From contig RQOL01000519.1 in the NCBI GenBank assembly GCA_013076295.1, positions 1,240,001 to 1,304,000 on the forward strand: a DNA stretch of 64,000 nucleotides, read 5' to 3'. Numbering within the stretch: position 1 is the stretch's first letter; each line of letters opens with the position of its first letter. Below the pieces are notes generated by a model. The model was not told the DNA's origin. It worked only from the letters and a program-made list of their open reading frames with translations, and searched no databases. Shown piece after piece: positions 1 to 13,167 of this stretch. Position numbers and translations under genes: made by a program. The DNA comes from Sanderia malayensis (taxonomy: Eukaryota; Cnidaria; Scyphozoa; Semaeostomeae; Pelagiidae).

Positions 1-1510
1 CCACAATCTCGACTACCCACGATCTCGAAAATTCGCTCCATTTGAAACGATTTTCCAATTCCCCCTGCTTTGGTATAGTATAGTTGGGACATTCATTATT
101 TCGAGCATTCACTATCTCGAACAAACTTCCCTCGAAAGTTTGATACGGGGATGTCAACTGTATTCGGAATTTTTCTGTATCAGTTTAACCATGGATTAAT
201 TCGGTCTTTGTTCAGCCGCCCCCCCCCACAAGTTTCACACTTTCCCTCTTCATTCAGATGACTCCATTTTTACATGGTAATTTTTTGCCCTTTAAACAGA
301 GTAAAGACAATGGAGATGATAAGGCTTGAAACCTGTTGAATTGCAATGGCATCAAAATCTTCAGCGGCGAAAATTCTTCAAAGCCAACGACTGTTCGTAA
401 TCAGAGAATGCATCCCAGCCACAGCCAACACACCATTCTTCATCGTCATTCGGAAAGAGCTTTTTCCCTGAGTTGTGTGACGTTTGCTCAGTGAGAAACT
501 GGAAGAAAAACAGTCATTTGATCCAAGAGAACTGCAGGTAGATAAAACTCCTCTTTTTACATTCATCGCATAGACATGTGGTTAGGGTTGAAGAAGATTG
601 CCACTTTTAGATACATAGGCAGTGCATACATGCTATAAAATGTGCAATTGCATCTGCATACACTGGAATGGAACCTCAATTAACGGACACCTCTATAAAG
701 CGGCCACCTCTGAACAACAGATAAATAGTTTTTCCCAAAATGTTTCAAAATTGGTTACCTCTTTACAAATGCAACCTCTATACAATAGATACATCTTTAT
801 AAAGGACAAAAAGATTTATCCCAATGGTGTCCGTTATATGTTATGATGGTTATGTATCCGTTTTAGTTCAAACTCGTGTAATTCAAACTCTATCTAATTT
901 TCTGGTCTGTCCCTTAAAAGATCACTGAAGAACCAATCCTTATGAAACAAACTTCTATAATTCAAACTCTTTGTACTTCAAATACTTTCATGCTTCCTCG
1001 GGTGTTCCAATTAAACAGAGTTGACTGTATTAAAATGCTAAAAAATATTCTCACCGTTTTTATGATGGTTTCTAGAACAGAATAAACTTCGGAAACAACC
1101 AATACCTTTGGGCTTTTTTCTTCAAAGTAAATTATCTACAAAATGAACATTGATAAGATATGAAATAGCTAGTAAATGACAGTAGTTAGTATTGTATTCA
1201 AAGATTGAGAGTTCTCAGATACTTTGAAACAAGTTATCTTTTTATGGCAAATAATAAACATTTATGCACAAAGGGAAAATTGAACTAATAACTAAATAAA
1301 ACACCTTGATCCGTTTTCCAGAAATGATTTCATACCACAATTCATTGTCAATCTCTGCTTTTGTCTCACTTAAATCGAAACAAGCAATGGAAAATTAGAA
1401 TTACCAGCTATCTCTCCTTGCAAATAGCATGTTTTCAGCAAAAGCTTTGTCAAATTGCTTACCTCTTTTGTGCATTACCTCTAACGCAAAATATACTGTG
1501 GTTAATGCCA
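1..1510. repeat. Partial direct copy of the nephrocystin-3 locus segment at about 58556-60064
   Basis: The first 1510 bases match about 58556-60064 almost base for base, in the same orientation. Only a few small differences are visible: a C-run length change near 220, an extra A near 367, a changed stretch near 520-530, and a small change near 845. The copy contains the minus-strand nephrocystin-3 exons equivalent to 58889-59053, 59609-59689 and 59859-59908. It stops inside the exon equivalent to 60017-60070, exactly where the N-gap begins. It is most simply an allelic contig end (haplotype duplication) scaffolded next to the primary copy. A true recent segmental duplication is the alternative. 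Confidence 0.93.
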
Positions 1511-1610
1511 NNNNNNNNNNNNNNNNNNNNNNNNNNNNNNNNNNNNNNNNNNNNNNNNNNNNNNNNNNNNNNNNNNNNNNNNNNNNNNNNNNNNNNNNNN
1601 NNNNNNNNNN
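1511..1610. other. Assembly gap (100 N)
   Basis: Exactly 100 N characters, the conventional size for a scaffold gap of unknown length. It separates the nephrocystin-3 copy on the left from the satellite array on the right, so adjacency across it is not established. Confidence 0.99.
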
Positions 1611-4600
1611 GTTAAGAAACGAGTTTACTGCGTATAAGGTCCCAACATGTTGAAGGGTACCATTTCGGTACCCTCAACACGGAATATCGCTATGTGACAA
1701 TTCGACCACAGAGACACTGTATCGATGTTCTAATGAAACAACTGTTGTTAAGAAACGAGTTTACTGCTATAAGGTCCCAACATGTTGAAGGGTACCATTT
1801 CGGTACCCTCAACACGGAATATCGCTATGTGACAAATTCGGCCACAGAGACACTGTATCAATGTTCTAATGAAACAACTGTTGTTAAGAAACGAGTTTAC
1901 TGCGTATAAGGTCCCAACATGTTGAAGGGTACCATTTCGGTACCCTCAACACGGAATATCGCTATGTGACAAATTCGACCACAGAGACCTGTATCAATGT
2001 TCTAATGAAACAACTGTTGTTAAGAAACGACTTTACTGCGTATAAGGTCCCAACATGTTGAAGGGTACCATTTCGGTACCCTCAACACGGAATATCGGTA
2101 TGTGACAAATTCGACCACAGAGACACTGTATCAATGTTCTAATGAAACAACTGTTGTTAAGAAACGAGTTTACTGCGTATAAGGTCCCAACATGTTGAAG
2201 GGTACCATTTCGGTACCCTCAACACGGAATATCGGTATGTGACAAATTCGACCACAGAGACACTGTATCAATGTTCTAATGAAACAACTGTTGTTAAGAA
2301 ACGAGTTTACTGCTATAAGGTCCCAACATGTTGAAGGGTACCATTTCGGTACCCTCAACACGGAATATCGGTATGTGACAAATTCGACCACAGAGACACT
2401 GTATCAATGTTCTAATGAAACAACTGTTGTTAAGAAACGAGTTTACTGCGTATAAGGTCCCAACATGTTGAAGGGTACCATTTCGGTACCCTCAACACGG
2501 AATATCGGTATGTGACAAATTCGACCACAGAGACACTGTATCAATGTTCTAATGAAACAACTGTTGTTAAGAAACGAGTTTACTGCGTATAAGGTCCCAA
2601 CATGTTGAAGGGTACCATTTCGGTACCCTCAACACGGAATATCGCTATGTGACAAATTCGACCACAGAGACACTGTATCAATGTTCTAATGAAACAACTG
2701 TTGTTAAGAAACGACTTTACTGCGTATAAGGTCCCAACATGTTGAAGGGTACCATTTCGGTACCCTCAACACGGAATATCGTATGTGACAAATTCGACCA
2801 CAGAGACACTGTATCAATGTTCTAATGAAACAACTGTTGTTAAGAAACGACTTTACTGCGTATAAGGTCCCAACATGTTGAAGGGTACCATTTCGGTACC
2901 CTCAACACGGAATATCGTATGTGACAAATTCGACCACAGAGACACTGTATCATGTTCTAATGAAACAACTGTTGTTAAGAAACGACTTTACTGCGTATAA
3001 GGTCCCAACATGTTGAAGGGTACCATTTCGGTACCCTCAACACGGAATATCGCTATGTGACAAATTCGACCACAGAGACACTGTATCAATGTTCTAATGA
3101 AACAACTGTTGTTAAGAAACGAGTTTACTGCGTATAAGGTCCCAACATGTTGAAGGGTACCATTTCGGTACCCTCAACACGGAATATCGGTATGTGACAA
3201 ATTCGACCACAGAGACACTGTATCAATGTTCTAATGAAACAACTGTTGTTAAGAAACGACTTTACTGCGTATAAGGTCCCAACATGTTGAAGGGTACCAT
3301 TTCGGTACCCTCAACACGGAATATCGCTATGTGACAAATTCGACCACAGAGACACTGTATCAATGTTCTAATGAAACAACTGTTGTTAAGAAACGAGTTT
3401 ACTGCGTATAAGGTCCCAACATGTTGAAGGGTACCATTTCGGTACCCTCAACACGGAATATCGGTATGTGACAAATTCGACCACAGAGACACTGTATCAA
3501 TGTTCTAATGAAACAACTGTTGTTAAGAAACGAGTTTACTGCGTATAAGGTCCCAACATGTTGAAGGGTACCATTTCGGTACCCTCAACACGGAATATCG
3601 GTATGTGACAAATTCGACCACAGAGACACTGTATCAATGTTCTAATGAAACAACTGTTGTTAAGAAACGAGTTTACTGCGTATAAGGTCCCAACATGTTG
3701 AAGGGTACCATTTCGGTACCCTCAACACGGAATATCGCTATGTGACAAATTCGACCACAGAGACACTGTATCAATGTTCTAATGAAACAACTGTTGTTAA
3801 GAAACGAGTTTACTGCGTATAAGGTCCCAACATGTTGAAGGGTACCATTTCGGTACCCTCAACACGGAATATCGCTATGTGACAAATTCGACCACAGAGA
3901 CACTGTATCAATGTTCTAATGAAACAACTGTTGTTAAGAAACGAGTTTACTGCGTATAAGGTCCCAACATGTTGAAGGGTACCATTTCGGTACCCTCAAC
4001 ACGGAATATCGCTATGTGACAAATTCGACCACAGAGACACTGTATCAATGTTCTAATGAAACAACTGTTGTTAAGAAACGAGTTTACTGCGTATAAGGTC
4101 CCAACATGTTGAAGGGTACCATTTCGGTACCCTCAACACGGAATATCGTATGTGACAAATTCGACCACAGAGACACTGTATCAATGTTCTAATGAAACAA
4201 CTGTTGTTAAGAAACGAGTTTACTGCGTATAAGGTCCCAACATGTTGAAGGGTACCATTTCGGTACCCTCAACACGGAATATCGGTATGTGACAAATTCG
4301 ACCACAGAGACACTGTATCAATGTTCTAATGAAACAACTGTTGTTAAGAAACGAGTTTACTGCGTATAAGGTCCCAACATGTTGAAGGGTACCATTTCGG
4401 TACCCTCAACACGGAATATCGGTATGTGACAAATTCGACCACAGAGACACTGTATCAATGTTCTAATGAAACAACTGTTGTTAAGAAACGAGTTTACTGC
4501 GTATAAGGTCCCAACATGTTGAAGGGTACCATTTCGGTACCCTCAACACGGAATATCGCTATGTGACAAATTCGACCACAGAGACACTGTATCAATGTTC

Positions 4601-6663
4601 TAATGAAACAACTGTTGTTAAGAAACGAGTTTACTGCGTATAAGGTCCCAACATGTTGAAGGGTACCATTTCGGTACCCTCAACACGGAATATCGGTATG
4701 TGACAAATTCGACCACAGAGACACTGTATCAATGTTCTAATGAAACAACTGTTGTTAAGAAACGAGTTTACTGCGTATAAGGTCCCAACATGTTGAAGGG
4801 TACCATTTCGGTACCCTCAACACGGAATATCGTATGTGACAAATTCGACCACAGAGACACTGTATCAATGTTCTAATGAAACAACTGTTGTTAAGAAACG
4901 AGTTTACTGCGTATAAGGTCCCAACATGTTGAAGGGTACCATTTCGGTACCCTCAACACGGAATATCGGTATGTGACAAATTCGACCACAGAGACACTGT
5001 ATCAATGTTCTAATGAAACAACTGTTGTTAAGAAACGAGTTTACTGCGTATAAGGTCCCAACATGTTGAAGGGTACCATTTCGGTACCCTCAACACGGAA
5101 TATCGGTATGTGACAAATTCGACCACAGAGACACTGTATCAATGTTCTAATGAAACAACTGTTGTTAAGAAACGAGTTTACTGCGTATAAGGTCCCAACA
5201 TGTTGAAGGGTACCATTTCGGTACCCTCAACACGGAATATCGGTATGTGACAAATTCGACCACAGAGACACTGTATCAATGTTCTAATGAAACAACTGTT
5301 GTTAAGAAACGAGTTTACTGCGTATAAGGTCCCAACATGTTGAAGGGTACCATTTCGGTACCCTCAACACGGAATATCGGTATGTGACAAATTCGACCAC
5401 AGAGACACTGTATCAATGTTCTAATGAAACAACTGTTGTTAAGAAACGAGTTTACTGCGTATAAGGTCCCAACATGTTGAAGGGTACCATTTCGGTACCC
5501 TCAACACGGAATATCGTATGTGACAAATTCGACCACAGAGACACTGTATCAATGTTCTAATGAAACAACTGTTGTTAAGAAACGAGTTTACTGCGTATAA
5601 GGTCCCAACATGTTGAAGGGTACCATTTCGGTACCCTCAACACGGAATATCGGTATGTGACAAATTCGACCACAGAGACACTGTATCAATGTTCTAATGA
5701 AACAACTGTTGTTAAGAAACGAGTTTACTGCGTATAAGGTCCCAACATGTTGAAGGGTACCATTTCGGTACCCTCAACACGGAATATCGGTATGTGACAA
5801 ATTCGACCACAGAGACACTGTATCAATGTTCTAATGAAACAACTGTTGTTAAGAAACGAGTTTACTGCGTATAAGGTCCCAACATGTTGAAGGGTACCAT
5901 TTCGGTACCCTCAACACGGAATATCGGTATGTGACAAATTCGACCACAGAGACACTGTATCAATGTTCTAATGAAACAACTGTTGTTAAGAAACGAGTTT
6001 ACTGCGTATAAGGTCCCAACATGTTGAAGGGTACCATTTCGGTACCCTCAACACGGAATATCGCTATGTGACAAATTCGACCACAGAGACACTGTATCAA
6101 TGTTCTAATGAAACAACTGTTGTTAAGAAACGAGTTTACTGCGTATAAGGTCCCAACATGTTGAAGGGTACCATTTCGGTACCCTCAACACGGAATATCG
6201 GTATGTGACAAATTCGACCACAGAGACACTGTATCAATGTTCTAATGAAACAACTGTTGTTAAGAAACGAGTTTACTGCGTATAAGGTCCCAACATGTTG
6301 AAGGGTACCATTTCGGTACCCTCAACACGGAATATCGGTATGTGACAAATTCGACCACAGAGACACTGTATCAATGTTCTAATGAAACAACTGTTGTTAA
6401 GAAACGAGTTTACTGCGTATAAGGTCCCAACATGTTGAAGGGTACCATTTCGGTACCCTCAACACGGAATATCGGTATGTGACAAATTCGACCACAGAGA
6501 CACTGTATCAATGTTCTAATGAAACAACTGTTGTTAAGAAACGAGTTTACTGCGTATAAGGTCCCAACATGTTGAAGGGTACCATTTCGGTACCCTCAAC
6601 ACGGAATATCGGTATGTGACAAATTCGACCACAGAGACACTGTATCTAATGAAACAACTGTTG
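1611..6663. repeat. Satellite array, about 137-bp unit, about 37 copies
   Basis: Head-to-tail units of 135-138 bp run without interruption. Each unit has a 10-bp palindrome CAACATGTTG, followed at once by an inverted repeat, GAAGGGTACC then ATTTC then GGTACCCTC, so every unit can form a hairpin. Units are almost identical; the variation falls at a few fixed sites (ATCGCTATG, ATCGGTATG or ATCGTATG; ACGAGTTT or ACGACTTT). Early units (1611-2020) are slightly more divergent. Such homogeneity suggests recent amplification. No convincing gene lies inside: the ORFs seen there are periodicity artefacts. The true length is uncertain because the array starts at a gap. Confidence 0.98.
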
Positions 6664-6672
6664 TTAGAAACA

Positions 6673-9600
6673 TTACTGGTATATAACAGTTATGATGAAA
6701 AAGCATCGCCTTTTTATATTACCTGAATATAACTTCTCCTTTGCAGTTTCCATTATTTCTGCTTTCACCGTGTCCGTAAGCATCTGGTGGTAATCGTTGT
6801 ACTGCCTTGATAACACCAATTGCAGAACCTCCTGTGTTGTCGTTGACCAAATGAACTGTACAGTATCGGCCATCGAAGTAATCCTGGTCCATACTGTTTT
6901 GAAAGTTAGTTAATTATTTGTAAATTGCATTTTATTTGTACGACGTAATAAAGCTCCTGGTCGGCTGAAGTAAGACTTTTCAATTAATATAAGTTTAATG
7001 ATCGGTTTTATTTGAGGAGCTGATTAATTGATTGGTTAGTACTGTTGTATTGAGAATATCTGGAGTAAATTTTCCACAAGGTCCAGCATTTTAAATACAA
7101 ACAATGAAATGTACTGACTCACACTATCAACAAAGTGATCGATGTGACTTATTCCAGCAAAAACACTAGCAAGCCTCAGGATTGCTGCAACATTTTCTGT
7201 ACCACGGAGCGAAATTCTAATAGAATTGTACAGGCAATTTCCATCTGCAGTTGTTCGAATTCGGCACTTACCTGATGGCAAATTCTTCATTTTTGTACAT
7301 CTGTAAAAGGAGAGTCTTTTATTTATTGTTGGCTCATTTCTCTAACAGAGCGAAACAGTTGAATAATTTTTGAACCAAAAAGACAATTGTAAAGTGAAGT
7401 TCTTGTTTGGGACAATGACTGACTATCAAGTTGGGGGAGAAGCAAATCAAACATCATTCCAAATTTTATCGTACACAAACCTGCTATCAATATTCTTTAC
7501 TCTAGCAGGCAATCTTCAATTGTAAATTCATGTTTCATGCCAGCTACACAGGCAAGAATTTCCTGATGAACATTTCCTGATGAACATCTCCCTGATTTTC
7601 GGCAATTGTCAGAAATGACTCCCATGACTTACAATGCGCAAGGGATGTCAATACGTCTTTGCAACTAGAAGCCTGTGTGAAGAAAAAGTTTGCAGCTACG
7701 TTTCAATGTTACTAGAAATTAATTCACTGTAATTAGTTTTGCAATTTCACCTAAAACATATGTGTTTGCAATCAAGGTAAAAAGTAAGAAAACTTAAGAA
7801 AACTTCAAAATATATTGAGCATCAAAAGCAATAAAGCTGGTGAAAGTAAAGCATGTCTTATACCAATCGGTCTACTCCTGCTCGGCAACCAGCGTTTGGG
7901 GAAGTTAAGTCTGTAACATTCTGTAAATAAATCACCAAACTTTAATGGAAAGAAGAACCAAAACCTTAGTATAATGCTTAAGGACTTTGCGCCTTAAGAA
8001 CAAATAAATTAAATTATCTCCTAGGAACAGATATGTTTTACAAGGAAATACGACTGGAAAGTAAGAAAGTTAAAAACTTGATATGTAAGAAACGTATTTT
8101 CTGGTTTGCCATTTGGTGGTAACAATATATAATTTAGTATAAATCAGCATGATGTTGCATGTATGTAACATACTGACACATACAGGTTTTGAAGCTTCAT
8201 GCGCTGAATACGAAACTCTTTGCTGCTGTAACGTGTCATCTGATTCTACTACATCTTCACTCTAGAACAAAATATCATATGGATAGAAATAAAGCAATGG
8301 ACGAAACAAATTTCTGAATAACACTTGCGCAATTACTATCTTTTGAAAATTGCTTGAACAATCTGCTTGAAAAGGCTACCCGAGAGTTGAACATTAACTT
8401 TATGTGCAATAGTCTCACTCAAAATAATTAGAAATTTACTTCAACTGCATCCCAATGTGAAATAAATATCATTTAAAAAACCTTGCATATTTTTTCTGTC
8501 CCATCCTCATCCTCTATATAACTGCATTCTTCCTCGATGATATTGTGAGAAGCATCCATGACATCATCGTTTTCGCTGTCGTCAGGCTCACAAGTATCCC
8601 TATCAGCATAATCTCCATTGCTTTCGACATTTTCGGTATCATCTTCATGTACTGCTTCTCTGTTTACATTCCCATTTTCGGAGCTTCGTAAAAAATGCAC
8701 GAATCAGAATCACATAAGGGAGGAACTTTTGAGACCAAAGAATTCATTATATCTCATATGAAAGGTTAGTAAACATCAAATGGCGTCTTCATTTCCCATA
8801 ACAATAGATATACACATTACAAATGTTAAATGTTTATTTCAAATGAACCATTTTCTATACAAGGCTATCTAATATAGAATATGAAGATTATATGATTAGA
8901 TATAAGCAAGTGGAAAATATATATACCTGCCCAAAAGAATGTACTGCCGTAAAGATCTCCCAATTTTCATTATCTGACATGGCTTTAGATAATCACCTGA
9001 AAAAAATATTTTAAAATGTAAAAATATAACTGCGGTAAAAACATAACAAAATTAAACGAGAAGTGTTTTTGTGTAACGCCTACCATGAGCAGGACGTCTG
9101 TTGGGTGAAATGAAAGGAACATCGGATGGCCACCAAAAAGGTATGTTGCTAATGTCCTGCCAAAAGTACTGTATGTGTCTGGAATCAGTTGCGATGTTTG
9201 TTATACATTGCCGCAAATGATCCATGTTAACAGCTTTAACACCATGTCCTTTAAATATTGGCAGTAATATAAAAAATCATATTACAATAAACATTACAAC
9301 ATTTTTAGAAATTGACCTGCAGGCTATCATTACTTAAGAACTTGTTAGTACAAGCAAAACACCTGCTGTAATCTGGCGTGAAAATGTTAAAACGTAATAA
9401 ATAGCTGCATATTTTTAGATCAATGTCTACCATATTCAAATACATACGTAAAAATCGGTCTTGAAAACAGGCTTTGTTAATATCAGCATCGGCACGTTTC
9501 ACGACTGTCGAAGACTTCTCATCTGAAGAAGTGTCCTTAGAGCTCGATTCAGATACCAGAGCAGTATCAACAATTGGTTTCAGCACGGGCAAATTTTGCC

Positions 9601-9970
9601 TGAAACCACGAACAAGCATGGATGTCCTGATATAGAAAAATGCATAAAATATAAATGTCATGCGACATTTTACATACTCTATATCTTCTTTCAGTGAATG
9701 CTTTTGGTACACAAAGCTTCCCAGTTCAATGATCTTCAATTTTTTATACTGGAGATATGCTAAACGTAAGTTATTTCAAGTCCAAAACATCAAAACATAC
9801 TCGGTTCTGGCATTGATCATATTGAAAAGATATTATTATACCAAAAATAAAGAAATGATAATCTTAAAGTAAAAAATCTCACCTTCAAATTTCAGTTCAT
9901 TATTATGCACATACATAAATAAAACAGGAGGACAAACTTCCTCTCCTTCTTGGCATCTTCCACCACTTCT
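6673..9970 (-). CDS. OTU-domain hypothetical gene, multi-exon, incomplete
   Basis: Several minus-strand exon-like blocks read as one gene from about 9970 down to 6673. In order: a Cys/Gly-rich block (about 9970-9892); a block with FVYQKHSLKED (about 9750-9680); a Ser/Asp-rich block (about 9620-9470); a block with the motif WWPSDVPFISPNRRP (about 9250-9080); a short block KPCQIMKIGRSL (about 8999-8930); an acidic block (8690-8480); and an OTU-like block with TTADGNCLYNSI (about 7290-7110). The DGNC motif carries the Asp and Cys expected of an OTU cysteine protease. A last block (about 6900-6690) ends next to the satellite. Gene limits, start codon and most splice joints are not resolved. I recall similar OTU and WWP-type hypothetical proteins in cnidarian gene sets, often multicopy. 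An OTU deubiquitinase-like role is only inferred. Confidence 0.5.
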
Positions 9971-9989
9971 GAAACTAAGTGTCAGGATA

Positions 9990-12075
9990 TTGAATTATTT
10001 TTGCTCGAAGCCATTTATATAAAATTCTCAGATAAATTTCGTCTGTAAGCATATTCCAATAACAACAGATCTAAGAGGAAACACACAGAAAAATATAGAG
10101 ATCATTATTGATATCATAACTTATATAGCAAATAGTGCTATTTTTTCAATGATAATAAATTCATTAAACTGATACAAATATTACCACAGAGAAAATGATA
10201 TGCTCCTTCTGGAGCCCAGAATACAAATTTCTAACTTGTTTTGAAAACTGTTTTCACAATTAAGGATAAAGGATTATCATAAAGTACAATATTAGTTAGG
10301 CAATATTAGTGTAAGTGTTAATTCTAAGAATTTTGGCTGCATTTCACAAAAAGGTCACCATGCAAATATGACAATGCCTATGTGCACTAATGTGTCTGTT
10401 GATAAGCTACAATGCAGGCTCTATTAGCACAGTTAAAATCTTGATGCACATAAACCTGTCTATTCTTCCTATCAACTTGACAAACTTAAATTTGAGGAAA
10501 CCGTGATCAGGGGGTGCATGTCTAAATCTTGTTTGGGAGGATGTAAATATGTTCTGAACTGACCTGACTCATTGTAGTTGGAATATCTGTGCTAGTTAAG
10601 AAAGACCAAAGGTCTAGTATTGCCTACTTCTATTTAAAAATGCCAGTTTATATCAACTCCAAAAATATTGGGAGGGGGAGGTGCTCTCCTAAGCTCAATT
10701 ACACCCCAAATGTGCACCCCTAACTGTGTGATCTTACATTAACATTTAATCATGCCCAGAAAAGAAAACGTCTTTTGGCAGTGAGTGAGGCCAGTAGTGA
10801 AACAAGGACCTGGGGGCCGGGGATCTCTTCATTGATACAAAGTGGACAGATATTTTGGCCTTGCGGCCATATAGGTAATAAAGCATTACGATAAGGTTAC
10901 AAATTAGTATGTTAATAAGCACAATAGATATTACAAGTTTTTATCGATTGCAAAATGGTTGAGTTCTTGATGACGAAGCTACTCTCTGGGCAATTTTCTT
11001 GATTGTTACCTGTTTTGCTTTGTTATTACATGATCTGAAATAAGCTTTTTTTTGCTTTTGGTAATCTGAGCGCTGCGTATTTTGCTTTGGAGCCATTGGT
11101 ACTTGTCAAAATTCCCAGAAAGGTACAAAAAAATCGATCAGCTGATGACCCAGACGAGTGAACTGCGAGGAAGTGTGGAAACCCCCTTTGTCTGCCTGCT
11201 GCATGCAGATGATGTGACATTACTGTTGTTGCGGTTGCGGCTGTGAATACAATGTTGCTGTTGTTGGTCCATCAAAAATTGTTGTTGTTGTTTAAAAACT
11301 CAACACGTGTTGAGTAACAATTTCGGTACATAAAAATACCTGCACAGAGCAGTCATGCAACCATGCCACGCCCCCTTTTCTTCAATGGGCGTTTCCTTAT
11401 CTCCAAAATCTCATGCAATTGAATTGCATTGCTGAACATTTCACGCCACACCCTCCCCCCCCTGAACAATTGTCCTCAACGTTACAGCCAATGTTCCATA
11501 AGAGCAAATGACAATTAGGGTTTTTTAAGGAGCTTATAGCTGTTAAGCATGGATTCCATTGTTTTGGACACGTGCCTCTTTCAAAGCAGAACAATAGACC
11601 GCATTTCACAAGGCAATAGATTTCGCACTTGGACTATTTTTGAAGCCAAGACTTGTATGCTCAGGACGTAAACAAGTCAACAAAAAAAGCTGCCTTGGGA
11701 AATAATTAATCACCATGTTTATCATAGCAAGAGAATTTGAACGAATGAAGACTGTGTACATATAAATCCCTCTCTTATAACAAAAAAAATTTTTACATAA
11801 TACATCTTGCTGATAATACGAATGTGATAAAGCTATTTACAATATATAGTTACAACTCTCTACATAACAGATATTGAGTATACAAAACCCTGCATATTTC
11901 ATATGTATTGTTTTGTGCAATGACTAAATTGATAATTAGAAAATTTCCAGAAATACATGCCCTACCTAAATCAGTGCTAAGAAATTCTGTTGTTAAAGCA
12001 AAGGTGGCTAAATATTTAATTTAATTCCTTGTAAAAGACTCCTTGTTGTTGATTAAAAAATACGTGTTCCTACAT
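9990..12075. other. Intergenic, no gene recognised
   Basis: AT-rich sequence without a supported gene. Short ORFs (11026-11220 and 11397-11609, minus) lack recognisable motifs. A GTT-rich stretch lies at about 11223-11292. The 3' UTR of the downstream minus-strand Mos gene should lie somewhere in about 11700-12075. Confidence 0.6.
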
Positions 12076-13167
12076 TCATCCAAAAGTTAAATTCAGTGTC
12101 ATGTCGAGAGCCTTTGATACTTCAGTGGCCGACGGCCTCACTAACGGGTCCTTATCCCAACACTGTTCCATGATCTGTCTATACCGTGCACCGCAGTTCA
12201 TTTCATTTGTTATTGTTGGTCGCATGTTGTAGGCCACAACACCAAAGATAACACAGTGTTGATTTTTTGAACCGTATGGTTTCTCCTCTCTGGCCAACAT
12301 CTGCCAGAGACAGATCCCCACGGAGTAGATGTCGCATTTCGGTGTCGCAAACTCGCCGCGGAACAGCTCCGGGGCTCGGTACGCATACGTTCCTGTCAGG
12401 TTTGATTTCGTCGGACTTGACGGTCGCTCAGGATCAGAGTTCTCCATCGACTGGCTGCATCCGAAATCGCAGATCTTGCACGAGTCATTATTTGTGATAA
12501 GAATATTCGTTGGTTTCACATCCAGGTGAGCGATGCCTTTGCCGTGCGCATAGCTTAACCCCCGTGCAATATCAAACGAAAATCTCAGCCGTCTGTTCTC
12601 GTCTAGTTTTTCGCATTCGACGTCTGTTATGACATGCTGCAGTGTTCTCTTACTCACAAACTCCATTAGTATGCACGAGGATTCATCCATGGTAAACATA
12701 GAATGTGCCCTGACAATGTTCGGGTGTTTCAAGTGGAGTATTGATGCTTCAGCCTCGTAGCTCTCTTTCGATGCTTTGGTGCTCATTCTGTGCATCTTTT
12801 TCAGTGCAAATTTCCTCGCACGATATTTTACCGTGTAGACAACGCCGAATCCTCCAGCTCCCAATTTTTCCCCAATCTCCAGATCCTCGGCTGAAATCGC
12901 TTCAAAGTCATATTTTTCGTTCACTACAGCAACCGATTTTTTGCTAACCTCAAAAATCGGTGGTGATGAATTGTGGACGTTGAGGTCTTTCTTGTTGCTG
13001 CTCTCTTCTCCAATCTGAGCCTCGCGCAGCAGTTTCGTAACGGTTCTTCTGTCATTACTTCTGCGACTTTCAGATTTCCCGAGTGTGTCGAGTTTCTGTA
13101 GAACAATCAGCTTGAGGAAGTCCAGCAAATCGTTGTACGATATGCTTGATAAAACAGAGCAAAGCAT
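12076..13167 (-). CDS. MOS: Serine/threonine protein kinase Mos
   Basis: A single uninterrupted 363-residue ORF, close to the usual Mos length of about 350. The kinase domain begins near residue 96: glycine loop GAGGFGVV (103-110), ATP-binding Lys123 in FALKK, catalytic loop HLDVKPTN with Asp216, DFG at 234-236 in CDFGCS, and APE-like RAPE around 264-267. HLDVKPTN and CDFGCS are typical of Mos rather than of Raf or MAP3K kinases, and animal Mos genes are characteristically intronless, as here. By family knowledge Mos is a germline MAP-kinase-kinase kinase that activates MEK/ERK during oocyte meiotic maturation and arrest. The first ATG of the ORF was taken as the start. Cnidarians can carry several Mos paralogues, so which one this is cannot be said. 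Confidence 0.93.
   Translation of the reverse strand: MLCSVLSSISYNDLLDFLKLIVLQKLDTLGKSESRRSNDRRTVTKLLREAQIGEESSNKKDLNVHNSSPPIFEVSKKSVAVVNEKYDFEAISAEDLEIGEKLGAGGFGVVYTVKYRARKFALKKMHRMSTKASKESYEAEASILHLKHPNIVRAHSMFTMDESSCILMEFVSKRTLQHVITDVECEKLDENRRLRFSFDIARGLSYAHGKGIAHLDVKPTNILITNNDSCKICDFGCSQSMENSDPERPSSPTKSNLTGTYAYRAPELFRGEFATPKCDIYSVGICLWQMLAREEKPYGSKNQHCVIFGVVAYNMRPTITNEMNCGARYRQIMEQCWDKDPLVRPSATEVSKALDMTLNLTFG

Noticed and set aside
2170..2391. Minus-strand 73-codon frame in the satellite
   Set aside because: It arises because some neighbouring units are 138 bp (a multiple of three). The frame is broken wherever a unit is 135-137 bp, so it is a periodicity artefact.
1611..6663. CRISPR-like array
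   Set aside because: The whole 137-bp unit is repeated with no unique spacers, and the DNA is eukaryotic.
12267..13106. Antisense and alternate-frame ORFs over the kinase
   Set aside because: They are shadows of the Mos coding frame and show no family motif.
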